From contig CM037590.1 of the NCBI GenBank assembly GCA_021018995.1, positions 82,616,097-82,680,096 on the forward strand: 64,000 nucleotides of DNA, given 5' to 3'. Each line of letters opens with the position of its first letter. Positions within the stretch are counted from its first letter, which is position 1. Positions 1 to 9,177 of this stretch are shown here, in pieces. Position numbers and translations under genes: made by a program. This stretch comes from Chloranthus sessilifolius. Its lineage: Eukaryota; Streptophyta; Magnoliopsida; Chloranthales; Chloranthaceae. The notes beneath the pieces were generated by a model. That model was not told where the DNA came from, did not search any database, and saw only the letters and a program-made list of their open reading frames with translations.

Positions 1-395
1 TGCAATCCGATTGCTCATCTGCTTTCAGACGTGTGATCGAGTCTCGAATAGGTCTGGGAAAGGAAGTTTGGTCTGAAAGAGGGACTGATTGTGCGTTTGT
101 GGTCTGGCGTGTAATCGAATTATGCGTGGGGTTTCAAGCGCTTAATTTGGGGTTGTCTGGGTCTGGTCTCTAGACTGAAATACAAGACTATTATTTCAGT
201 CTGCATTCTGACTATATACTATTATTTTAGTATATAGTCTCCCTACGTTGGGATCTGAACCACAGAGCTATTATTTTAGCCTGTGTTCAGCCATGTACTA
301 TTATTTCAGTGCCTAGTTCCCACATCAGGGTTATGAGATCAAAGGTTGACCGAACAAAATATATATTTCGAGAGGGCAAAATGGGGGTGTCTACA
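1..395 (-). repeat. Partial LTR of Tat-like element A
   Basis: On the minus strand the LTR begins at 395 with TGTAGACACCCCC, directly after a purine-rich tract (396-411). TGTAGACACC is a familiar start for Tat-like plant LTRs. Only the first 395 bp are inside the window. The LTR contains a cluster of hairpins (185-312) and copies of the gcgtgtaatcgaattatgcg-type motif around 107-125 that recurs in the antisense promoters of this family. Confidence 0.65.
185..312. repeat. Cluster of four hairpins with a common ATTATTTY loop
   Basis: Four inverted repeats share the loop ATTATTTC or ATTATTTT: 185-202 (arms AGACT/AGTCT), 210-239 (perfect 11-bp arms GACTATATACT/AGTATATAGTC), 261-285 (CACAGAGCT/AGCCTGTG, imperfect) and 295-312 (weak arms). 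The loop is conserved while the stems differ completely, so this is not a simple tandem duplication. The cluster lies 80-210 bp inside the LTR start. Confidence 0.7.
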
Positions 396-411
396 GATGC
401 CCTTCTTTGGT
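396..411 (-). other. Polypurine tract of element A
   Basis: The minus-strand sequence ACCAAAGAAGGGCATC abuts the LTR start TGTAGACACC. A purine-rich stretch ending at the 3' LTR is the plus-strand primer site of LTR retrotransposons. This fixes both the LTR boundary and the minus orientation of element A. Confidence 0.65.
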
Positions 412-924
412 GCGCTCTTGCGAAGTAAGAACGCGTCGAAGAAGTAGACACCCCTCATTCGAGGTGTCTTCTCGTTTCTCTTGGAATATCACAAATGTGA
501 AATGTTGACATGATATGCTGAGCTTTCTTATCTATTAGTGCAAGCTCAAATAGAGTATTTATAGGGCAAATGGTAACTGTCAAAGGGCACATTTCGGGTC
601 TGTGGGTGCATGGTGCATCCCGTTGTAAGGCGCGAGCTAACAAAGGGATTTTACACAATCGAGGGACCGGGGCATCAATCAAATCTCCAAAATAAGGTCC
701 AAGGGCCGATAATAATAAAATAAAGTATCATGTAATTTCGAAGGCTTTTGCAAGTCATGTTAGACCGGGGCCGTCATTTCTCACACCAATGCGTGTTAGG
801 TGTTCCTTTTCTAATATGCGTTTATAAGTTCTTAGATTGAATATACTTAATATTTAGTTTTTCAGGGGAATGGTCGATTTATACTGGTAATTGAAGTATG
901 GGTCTTGTGAAGTGTGCTCAATTG

Positions 925-1190
925 AATTCTGTGCAGTGGCGCGTGCGCTTGATTCATCTGGAGTCAGCCTCTAAGTTGAGAATTCTAGTGCTAATGTATT
1001 TGAATAAATAATTCTATGCAGTGGAGTATGCGCTCGATCGCGAGTTCAGGGGTTGGTCTGTAAATTGAGAATTCTAGTCCTAATGTGTCTAAACTAATGA
1101 TTCTGCGCAGTGGAGTATGTGCTTGATTACAAGTTCATGCGGTCTTAGGAGTTGCAGGTCAGGCTTAAGTGTAATTTATTATGCGCGGGT
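925..1190. repeat. Tandem repeat, unit about 85-89 bp, about three copies
   Basis: The string aattctRYGCAGTGG recurs at 925, 1010 and 1099, each followed by a GYGCTTGAT/GCGCTCGAT segment and then, 60-70 bp on, by GAGAATTCTAGT before the next unit. Units are diverged, with the third incomplete. Confidence 0.75.
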
Positions 1191-1738
1191 GATGGGGTGC
1201 TTAATCAATTTTTTTTTGTATTTAAAGAAAGGTGGGTTGGGTCTATTTATCTTATTGCTTTGTTCTTCTCTTCTTCTCTTTTGCTTTATTTTATTTATTT
1301 TTTCTTTTTGTTTTGTTTTGTGAAGTAAAGGTTTTTTTTTTTTAAATAAAGGGGGTTTTGAAAATTTAAAATTTTAAGGATTTTAACTTAAGATCAATTC
1401 TGTGGTAAAATGGTGGAAAACATGGCTTTCAAAACGTCACTGAGCAGATCCACCGATACGAGATTTGTGGACCCGACCGTTATTGTGGTTGTCAAGACAA
1501 CACTTGGCATGCCGGATACTCCGTCTAACCTTCTCGGTGAGTACTAATGATTGTCTCTTATGAGAGGACTACAGTGATTCAAGAGTTGAGAGAGACGAGT
1601 TTTGAAAATATTTGACTTAATCATAACTAACTATATATATACGAGGAATATCGAGTAATTGAAAGGAAAAATTGGTAGTACTTACCTGGGGGTGAGACTT
1701 ACCTAGGTTGTGCGTAGCTTGTGGTAGGATTGGTGATG

Positions 1739-2480
1739 TTGTAGTGTTATTATGGTACTGTGATGGGACTTTATGGCTATTACTATGGTGCAGTGCTCAG
1801 GATGTGATATCACGATAGGACTTGGGGATTTCTTCCATCCCTTTGGCTGATATGGCAGGGCTTGGCGGTTGTGATACGATGTCTTAGGAGAAATGATATT
1901 ACGATGGGACCTGGGGATTCTCCCTTTCTTTGGCTGCGTGCTGGGTGAGTCCTAGTGGGATGTGGGGATCAATTCGGGAGAGAGAGAGAGACTTTTGCCT
2001 TAGTGATGGAACATGATCAATCTTTCCCCCTTTTCGTCATATGGCGTGGCATGTTGTTTGAGCTTTTTTTTTCTTTTCAGGTAGTAATGCTTGCGATGGG
2101 ATGTCGACTGAGTGTAGCTAGTGGTGGTGTGCTGGTGGGATATTGGCGCGATGGGACGTTGGTGCCTTTCTTTGGTAGATCTTGGGTTATAAAAGAGATC
2201 ATGTTATGGTTGCATCGTGACTGACTTTGTCTTAGGTAGTTTACTTTTGGCTTTTCTCGATGGGTTATGAGGGTATGGTTAATTTACTGTTATGGGACTG
2301 GGTATTGAAGTGATATCGCATGTGTACACGTTATTGCGATGGGGATGGGTGTTGTCAAAGCTTCCTTCTCGTGTAAGGGGTACAAGATGGGACGGGTGAG
2401 TAAGTCTTTATTTTTCGGCAGGAGCAGCCTGTGAGGCTACGCGATGGGACAAAATAATTCTGGCCGCGATGGGACAAAAG
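1739..2480. repeat. Diverged interspersed GATGGGAC repeats
   Basis: A block reading ..gatatYACGATRGGACYTGGGGATT..CCYTTYTTTGGCTG occurs at about 1806-1853 and 1888-1935, with partial copies near 2150-2180, 2337, 2388, 2442 and 2466. The same motif in inverse orientation appears at 62150-62480, which ties that segment to element B. No coding function is supported. Confidence 0.55.
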
Positions 2481-2555
2481 AATCTAGAGGGCGTAGATTT
2501 CATCCAAAGTCGAGTATTATGCACCTAATTTCGGTTACTCAATACGATTGCGTGC

Positions 2556-2894
2556 CTGTTTCCAGGCGTGCGATCTCAGGCTTGAGGGGTCGTTTACGCA
2601 CGTGTAGATATGCGCGTGATTGTATTATGCGTTATAATGGAAGCGTGTGATCGGAGTGTCACCAGGTTAGTGTACGGGTGACGGTTCAGGTCGCGTGGTG
2701 GCAGTGTGTCGTTTGATTGGTTTGCACGATTCATGGAGCGTGTGCGATCAGAGCATCGCGCAGTTGGTGCGGGCGATGGTTTATTTATGCGTTTGGGTCA
2801 CAACGCGTGTTTTGAATTGTGCGCAACATGCGTAGCGTGTGATTGAGTTAAGCGCATGTTTTTTGGCACGTGATTAAGTCCGTACTCTATTTAA
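2556..2894 (+). promoter_or_regulatory. Antisense promoter i of element A (motif array plus TATA)
   Basis: Several degenerate copies of a GCGCGTGATT-n-ATTATGCG-like dyad motif occur, for example around 2608-2632, 2745-2765 and 2836-2880, then a TATTTAA box at 2888-2894 and, about 125 bp on, the ATG of a small ORF at 3019. The same order (array, TATATATA, ATG) is found on the minus strand of element B at 30080-29515. The position argues for a promoter; transcription cannot be shown from sequence. Confidence 0.5.
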
Positions 2895-3018
2895 GTGAGA
2901 GATCTTTCATTTAATTTTCATTCTTTGGTTTAGGCTTAAGTTTTAACCTTTTCCTGTATATCTGGTGTTCTAAAATTCATGCTTTAAGGATATCGAGCGA
3001 TCTAACCATTCGATTGGG

Positions 3019-3147
3019 ATGTCGTCTCTTCCTATATTTGTTATTTCACATGATCTTCATCATGAGGTGATGCTCGTGGATGGAATTGTTCTAGGAATGG
3101 GTGATATTGGGAATGGGAGTGCTTGTCTTCACATCGATCCTTTTTAG
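3019..3147 (+). CDS. Small conserved ORF of antisense unit i (copy A)
   Basis: A 42-residue ORF starts MSSLPIFVISHDL and ends at TAG. Element B has a matching ORF at 29515-29381 whose first 13 residues read MSFLPMFVISRDL; both ATGs are preceded by the same TTGGG. Further along, the pairs VDG/SDG and GMGDI/RMGSI hint at continuing similarity. The following sequence to 3360 is also related to B, including an SDW/SPIGY-type stretch, so this may be only the first exon of a longer product. No family recognised. It could also be a conserved leader rather than a translated gene. Confidence 0.4.
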   Translation: MSSLPIFVISHDLHHEVMLVDGIVLGMGDIGNGSACLHIDPF

Positions 3148-3372
3148 GGGGCAGTGAAGGCAGCGTTGAGGAGGCGATTATGGAGGAGCTAAAAATAGCA
3201 GAAGAGAAGGAGTAAAAAGTGGAGGGATTTATTTCCCAACCAATGCTCCCTGAAGTCTCCGATTGGATACTCCAAGCGGAATCTGCTCCTTGCTTCGTCT
3301 CTGTTTTAAACCTAGTCTTCATTTTGGGTTGTAGGTTAAAGTTTTAGGTTTTCATTTTGGGTTATAAATTCA

Positions 3373-3412
3373 GGAGGTATGCCTTCGGTGATACTTGTAA
3401 AATTTTAAATTA
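3373..3412 (+). terminator. Conserved hairpin and 3'-end motif, unit i (copy A)
   Basis: GGAGGTATGCC-TTC palindrome followed by GGTGATACTTGTAAAATTTT. The same arrangement ends unit ii (4625) and the three antisense units of element B (29212, 28022 and 23259 on the minus strand). A stable stem before a TGTAAA-type polyadenylation context suggests a transcript 3' end. Confidence 0.45.
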
Positions 3413-4205
3413 CAAATGAAAGGGTATTTTTTTTTTGTTTCGTTCTTGTTTGCTTGTTTATTCGTTTAAGCTTATTAGCGGATTAGTTGGATTTACCTGA
3501 CTTGTTTGACTTGTTTTAGGATTTAGTTTAGAGTTTGAGGATTCATCCTGAATTTATTTAGGGCTTATCCCGAGGTTAATTTGCTCTATTGAGCTTGGTT
3601 TAGAAGGTTTACTTAGTTCTGTTCAGTTTGTTGGGGGTATTTTTTTTTTAGTCCTAAACCAGTCAGGTCTCATTCTAGAGAGTTGTTTTTTTTTTAATTA
3701 TAAAGTTTTATCTGGTTTAAGGTTTGATTTTAACTTGATTTTTGGTCTTTTGTTTGATTCAACATGAGACTTAAATGGTGTGAGTTTTCAAAAGGTTCTA
3801 GATGGGTGTTGGGTGTTTAAATCCTATTGGTTTATCCATTTTACTTTGGATATGTGTTTCTTAGGGGGTTAAGTGTTGTATGATTATTGGCCCATCTAGG
3901 TTTGTAATGGATTGTGGTCTTTCAAAGGGGTATGTGTTTGGTTTAGATTTAGATTAGATTGGAATGATTTAAAGGCGTGACACTTGCCATTCTATGGTTT
4001 AGGGAGGTATAGCTTATAAATGTGTGAGTTAAAAGTTTCGGATTCTTATTATTTTAAATTTTATTCCAAGTTTAGGATTAAAAGTTTTGGGGCATTTTTT
4101 TGTGATTTAGGGCATTTTTTTTTTATTAATGTCTTTTCTTCCTTTCTCTTTTGTATCCCGAGTGTTGGACCCGAAGAATTGTGTTTATGGCGTAGATTAT
4201 TGAGA

Positions 4206-4660
4206 ATGGACGGGATTGGGAACACAGGGTAGTGGTCGAACTGCTACCATGCTAAGGGAAGAGATGGAGGAGAAAAAGGTGATAGAAAGGAAACTCAAGG
4301 ATAAGGCAAGGTCAGAATTCTCATGACTGATGCCTATTTTTCCTCGATAGGCTCTGCAGATCTCGTATTAGTTGTTCTTCCTTTTTAGGGTTTCCAAGGC
4401 GAGCTTCTAAGGGCGGATCTCGCAGGTCCTGGGTAGCTTTCCGTGAGCCACTCTTTCTTTTCTACCGGCTTGGGGCAAGGGGAAGAGGTCACTAAGGTTA
4501 GAATTTGTTCAAGGTGCCCATTTTCTCTGGGTTTCTCCGAGATTTCTAGTTTCCCGAATAAATCCAGATTCAGGGATTGCCTGAACGTGTTGATTTTAAG
4601 TTTCTTGTTTTAAGTTGTATAATTAGAGGGTATGCCCTCTGTGCATTTTGTAATTATTTT
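4206..4660 (+). other. Conserved antisense block ii (copy A) with terminal hairpin
   Basis: The block begins with an ATG reading MDGIGNTG and contains a stretch encoding SWVAFREPLFLFYRLGA at about 4428-4478; element B has MSGIGNTG and SWVAFCEPLFLFCQLGA on the minus strand at 28557-28260. Stops interrupt the frame in both. The block ends with the hairpin AGAGGGTATGCCCTCT (4625-4640) followed by a TTTTGTAAT context. Amino-acid conservation over a third-position-divergent segment suggests a former coding exon. No domain recognised. Confidence 0.4.
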
Positions 4661-5164
4661 ATTTGTTTATGAAGAGGTTACGATTTTAATTTCTTTCGTA
4701 AATTCAGGCTTAGTTTGTTTTGTAGCTTATTTGATTTATTTTGAGTGCTAGGTTTACTTGTTTAATTTATTTATTTTGGATCGGGGCATGTTAGGAGCAA
4801 TTTTTTTTGTTTTGACTGAGTTTGGGCTTAGTTGGAATGCATGAACGATGGGGGTATTTTTCTTATTTAGTTTCGCCTTAGTTGGGGCAAGTTTTTTTTG
4901 GTTTGTTTAGTTTTGCTTTAAATGAATGGATGATGGGGGCATTTTTTTTGGTTTGGTATTAGTTGGAGTGTATTGGTATTGTTGGAGCATTTTTTTTGTT
5001 TGGCTGGGTGCATTTTCTTTTAGTTATCGGGGTGGATATTTTTTTAGGTCTGAAATGTTTTGGATCAGCCTTAACAAGGGCGTGGTTTAGGCTGATAATT
5101 AGCGTCGGAGATTACTTATTTTTGCCTATGAATGTGCTGTTCTAGGCATTTTTTTTGTTTTGTG

Positions 5165-5552
5165 TTTCTGGGGAATTGCGCGTTTCAATCCGAGTGCATA
5201 AATTAATTACGCGCTAGAGAATGGAAGCATGTTCAGAGCGTCAGAATGTAATTACGTGCCAGTTTTCGACCGTTTGATCGATTCAAATGCAAGATAATGG
5301 GTGCGCAATGAAGGCAGTGGATGGTCACTGTACAGGTGACCGTTGGCATTCGCGCACCACTGTATGGGTGCTTGATGTGATTACGCGCTGAGTAGACTGT
5401 GTGCAACTAGATAGTCGGGTTTGTTTGAGCGGCCGACGATTAGATCACGCACTCAAAGCCGGTCGTGTAATCTGAATTAAGCGCTATGATGGTGGGGCGT
5501 GATTAGTTGGCACGCCAAGATTTATGCGCGCGATTCAGCTGTCTTATAAATA
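5165..5552 (+). promoter_or_regulatory. Promoter of the antisense PMD gene, copy A
   Basis: Between 5170 and 5540 there are about eight copies of motifs such as AATTAATTACGCGC (5209), GTAATTACGTGCC, GTGATTACGCGC (5379), TGTAATCTGAATTAAGCGC and GCGCGCGATTC. TATAAATA lies at 5545-5552, 170 nt before the PMD ATG (5722). Copy B has the equivalent array and a TATATAAG box on the minus strand at 27620-27253 with a leader of similar length. The shared order is the evidence for a promoter. Confidence 0.55.
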
Positions 5553-5721
5553 GTTCAAAATTTTTATTTTTTTCACGCGATCCGTGTTAATCTTCGAGTC
5601 TCTGTTTACTTGTTTCTTTGTGCTCTAATTTTCATGTTTTCATGATATCTCACGATCCAGTCATCCATTTCAGGCGTTGTTTCTTCCGTTCTCTTCAGTT
5701 TTTCAAGCTCTTCGTTCTAGG

Positions 5722-8700
5722 ATGGATTTTGAGGGTGGTGGTAGGTACGATATTACCATTTCTGATTTGGAGAGAATGTTAGGGGCAGAGATAGGTGAGA
5801 CTTCTGAGGCTTGGACCGAGATTGTCGGGGAGGTAGTTGGAGAGGAGGTATTAGAGGTTGACTAGCCTGGGGTCAGGGAGGAGGAGCTCGAGATTGAGGG
5901 GGTCGATGAGGATGAGGGTGAGAGGGTTGAGGGTGCGGCTTCAGAGCACCAGGGCGAGGAGCATCGAGATCGCAGACACTTCCCACTGGAGGATTTCTTC
6001 GCTCGAGGCCAGGTAAGCATTCATGAGCAAGGGTTCTTCCATCTTCTTAGCCATGTAGGTTATGGCATAGGCTTATTAGGATATGAAAACCCCTCTAATT
6101 TATGTCAAACCTGCATTGATCCTTGTGTGCTCACTCATGCATCATGATGGCATCTAGACATAGGTCATGTTTCTATTCAGTCATTCTTATTATGTTTTAT
6201 GTGTTTGTTATAAATTGTTATTGTGTTTGGGGCATATTTGACTTGCTTTTAGTTTTAAATTCATCTGTCTTTCGACATAAGTATGTGTTAGTCTTACTAT
6301 TATTATTTGTATTTCGTTCAATAGGAGCCCCCCACAGCCGCCTATCAGCTCGGCATGGGCCTAGTCTCATACTTGGTACCGTGCCTTGCCGGAGTTTCAG
6401 TGGGTGCGACTGGTGTCTTTAAGTTTTGGATTGATCTTAGAGCTGGAGCCCTTTTAGGTCGATCGTGGCCTGATCACGATGATCTTGGAGAGGTGGAGGG
6501 AGGAGCATCAGTCGCTTATCTTTTCAGTTGGCATGATGTTACCAACTCTAGAGGACTGGGTCTGCATCACCGATCTTCGTTTTAAGGTGAGCTGATTATG
6601 GGGCGGATGGAGGGGCATTATCTAGAGGTGTGTGAGGAGATCTTTGTTGTGCCATATTGGTCAAGCGGCTCAGGGCCAGGTGTAGTTCGGGTCACTTAGT
6701 TTTTTGATACGTTTGCGAGTGGCTTCGTCCCCCCGAGGCGCCATTCGGAGGTGAAGGTGACCTATGAGGCACGTTGTGCAGTAGTGATGAGCCGAGAGCC
6801 CGTGGTGGAGCTAGGTTTGGTTGCGGATAGGGTGCTCCGAGCATTCCTGATGCACTTCCTTGGTGCGGTACTCTTCTCTTCTTCGACTCTGAGATGCGTC
6901 ACCGGGTTATTTTTGATGGTTCTTGAGGATTTGGATCGAGTCCCCTCCTATGCATGGGGTCCGACCACGTTGACGCATCTCTATGAGTAGCTTTACCGTC
7001 AAGGACAAGGCATCACGTCGATCGAAGGTTTCCTTCCATTCATCCAGGTGAGTTTTAGTTAATTGGCATCATGATGTCTTTAGCTTGGTAAATTTTTGGT
7101 CGTTTAATGGTAACATCTATTTAGCATTTCTTCTTGTGTGTCGTTGTTGTTGTTATTTTTCTTTTCAGTTTTGGGCGTATGATCATCTCACCTTTCTTTG
7201 TTCGGGAGATCTGTTGGAGGTGACTTTCACGTTCTCGTGGATGCACGTGTGGAGGGAGGCGCTGAGGGGTCACCGTTGTTCTTCGAATCTTTAGATCGCG
7301 TGAGGCATCTTTGAGGATATGCATGCGGGGCAGGTATAGATCGTCATGCGTATGTTTTTTTTTATTTCGGTCTTTTAGGATATGAGTCTTTGTTGTGGGG
7401 TCGGCTTGTTTGCTTGATTGTAAGTGATTTGGAGGCCGTATGCGGGCAAGGAGGACGCGGAGGTACCAGTGAGGGAGTCGATGTCGGCCTTGAGGGAGAG
7501 GTTGGCTGCATTAGAGCAGGGCCACCTCACCGCGAGCGTGCGGGGGGCATTAGACGCTCTCCATAGGGCGATGGAGCGGATGGGGTGCGCTCCTCGTCTA
7601 GATGAGGAGATGCTGCAGTCTTTAGCCTCTTCGGTTGCTAAGGCTAGGGCAGTGGAGGATGAGTTAGGGGTTCGGCTAGCGGAGACTCGACGACTCCTTG
7701 TGAGTTAATTTATATATATATTTTTATATTATGTGGACTCAGTACTTTTGTTGTTCTGACATGGTTGTGGTGTCTCATTTTATTTTGGACAGTCTGCGAG
7801 GGAGGGTGAGGTTGCTCATCAGGTGGCAATGATCGAGTTTTTATGCAGTCAGCAGCAGGCCGGTCGAGAGGTGGAGGCCAGCTTACGATCTGAGATTGAT
7901 CGATTGGTAGGTGTCTTTACAAATATGGTTTCATTAATTGTTAGCATTGTGGGCTTGCCAACTGATGTGTTTATTGCTATTCGTAGAGAGCCGAGCTCGG
8001 TGCCGGAGGTTTCGTTCCGACATTTGATCCATCTTTAGTTGCTTCCTTTAGTTGGGAGGATCCAACGATGGCTCAGCTTCGAGCCAAGCTAGATCATTGG
8101 GTAAGTTGCATTCAATCTTTTTCCTTGTTTGTGTCATCGCATTAGTTTGTCGAATGTCATTGTTTTGCTTTCTTAGTAGCTTACTAATATCATGCGATAT
8201 TTCAGCGTCAGGTTGCTAAGGATCTTCAGACGAGGGGAGGCGACTGCTGCCTCTCTACACCTAGAGAGCCAGGCAAAGTTTCCTGGTTTGGTGTAATTTA
8301 GTTTAGGTGATTTCATCTTTATTTTGGTTCTGACATATCTTGTGTTGGTTTATTTGGTTCTTTGTGCAGGCTGTTCCAGACTCTGCTCCTGAGGCTCCCC
8401 CTCAGGAGTCAGTTCCTATTCCTACTCAGGTATGTTTTAGTTTTTATGTTCGTAGTTTATTTGTCATTATAGTATTTCTCTGACGTGTTTGTTTGTTCTT
8501 ATTATAGATGCCTATGTTTGCTATTCCTTCCGTGCCTCTTGCTGATCCAGTGACTGCTGAGACGATTGGGCGACTCCTGGAGGAGCGGCAAGATCTGCTA
8601 TGATTATTTCCTTTTCAAAATTCCTTATTTTGTTCATGTATACATTAGTTTTCCTTTGACTTGGCATGGTTATGCAAGTCCGTTAGCTTGAAGAGGCGTG

Positions 8701-8839
8701 TCTAGAGGCGGCGTGAGCTCGAGCCACTCCCGAGGTGAGACGGATCCTTGGGGAGATGCAGAGTCGGGAGAACTTGTTTGTCGAGATGATGGCTGCACAG
8801 AGGACTCAGACTGAGGTGTTGGAGGTGGCACGTCGGACG
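5722..8839 (+). pseudogene. Antisense multi-exon PMD-like gene, copy A (truncated)
   Basis: Encodes a plant mobile domain protein (aminotransferase-like PMD, a family of MAIN/MAIL1-type and transposon-borne proteins). Exons inferred from GT-AG borders and comparison with copy B: 5722-6012, 6325-7047, 7169-7333, 7435-7699, 7793-7906, 7987-8100, 8206-8272, 8370-8429, 8508-about 8600, 8689-8839. PMD hallmarks are in exon 2 (ILERWREEHQ; then LMHFLGAVLFSSST, YAWGPTTLTHLY) and exon 3 (FWAYDHLTFL). Exon 4 lacks about 0.35 kb present in copy B that carries the C-terminal PMD part. The rest is helical and Pro-rich. Defects: TAG at codon 48 (5863), further stops and frameshifts in exons 2, 3 and 10, a GC donor at 8273, and loss of the C terminus at 8839. 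Introns are T-rich with good acceptors. Not functional as it stands. Confidence 0.7.
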
Positions 8840-9177
8840 TGTTTGACTTACTTGTTTAACTTAAGTTAGATACGTCATATGTGAAATGTAGAGTGTGTGT
8901 GTTATAAGAGTTAGTTTGATTGGGTCACGTATACCTATCTTGGTATGTAGGCTTTACACCCAAGTCATGAGTGAGTTATAAGGAATTGGGTGACTTAAAT
9001 TCTCATTGACATTATGTCTTGGTTGTTGAGAAATTTATGAGGAAGTGAATGAGAGGAGTGTGATTTTGCTTGTATTAAAGGCTGTGTATTAAATGTGCAT
9101 GATTGTGTATGGATCGGAAAGCATACGGATTAAAGGCTTCGTATCGAATAGAGATCGGAGACTTGGAGTTGTGAAAC
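8840..9177. repeat. LTR-like fragment, left of the solo LTR
   Basis: Non-coding sequence beginning TGTTTGACTTACTTG immediately where the PMD gene of element A breaks off. It contains no protein similarity I recognise. It probably belongs with 11638-13649 as one LTR of a third family split by the solo LTR, because the two flanks are similar in composition and the solo LTR lies between them. No target duplication was found for this outer LTR. Confidence 0.3.

Larger units (their letters stand above)
412..2555 (-). other. 3' untranslated region of element A, no gene seen
   Basis: AT-rich, repeat-rich sequence between the polypurine tract and the first antisense promoter. It holds a tandem repeat (925-1190), a T-rich tract (1209-1350) and a family of GATGGGAC-containing repeats (1739-2480). 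The longer open frames are not conserved in element B and look fortuitous. Tat-lineage elements are known for hypervariable 3' regions with tandem repeats. Part of the matching region of element B appears at 62077-62500 in inverse orientation. Confidence 0.5.
1..8839 (-). mobile_element. Element A: 3' remnant of a Tat-like Ty3/gypsy retrotransposon
   Basis: Read on the minus strand, the 3' end of a Tat-like element lies at the left edge: LTR (1-395), polypurine tract, a long repeat-rich 3' region, and a multi-exon PMD gene that runs antisense to the element and so reads on the plus strand. Gag and pol are missing; the copy stops inside the last PMD exon at about 8839. Assignment rests on collinearity with element B (14.3-30.1 kb), which shares the same blocks in the same order next to recognisable Tat-like pol: promoter arrays, small ORF, hairpins, PMD exons. 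The 3' LTR is cut by the window edge. The loss of pol could be a deletion or an insertion-associated break, since unrelated LTR sequence begins at 8840. Confidence 0.72.

Noticed and set aside
1955-2224. 89-codon frame with hydrophobic stretches
   Set aside because: It overlaps the GATGGGAC repeats and has no conserved counterpart in element B.
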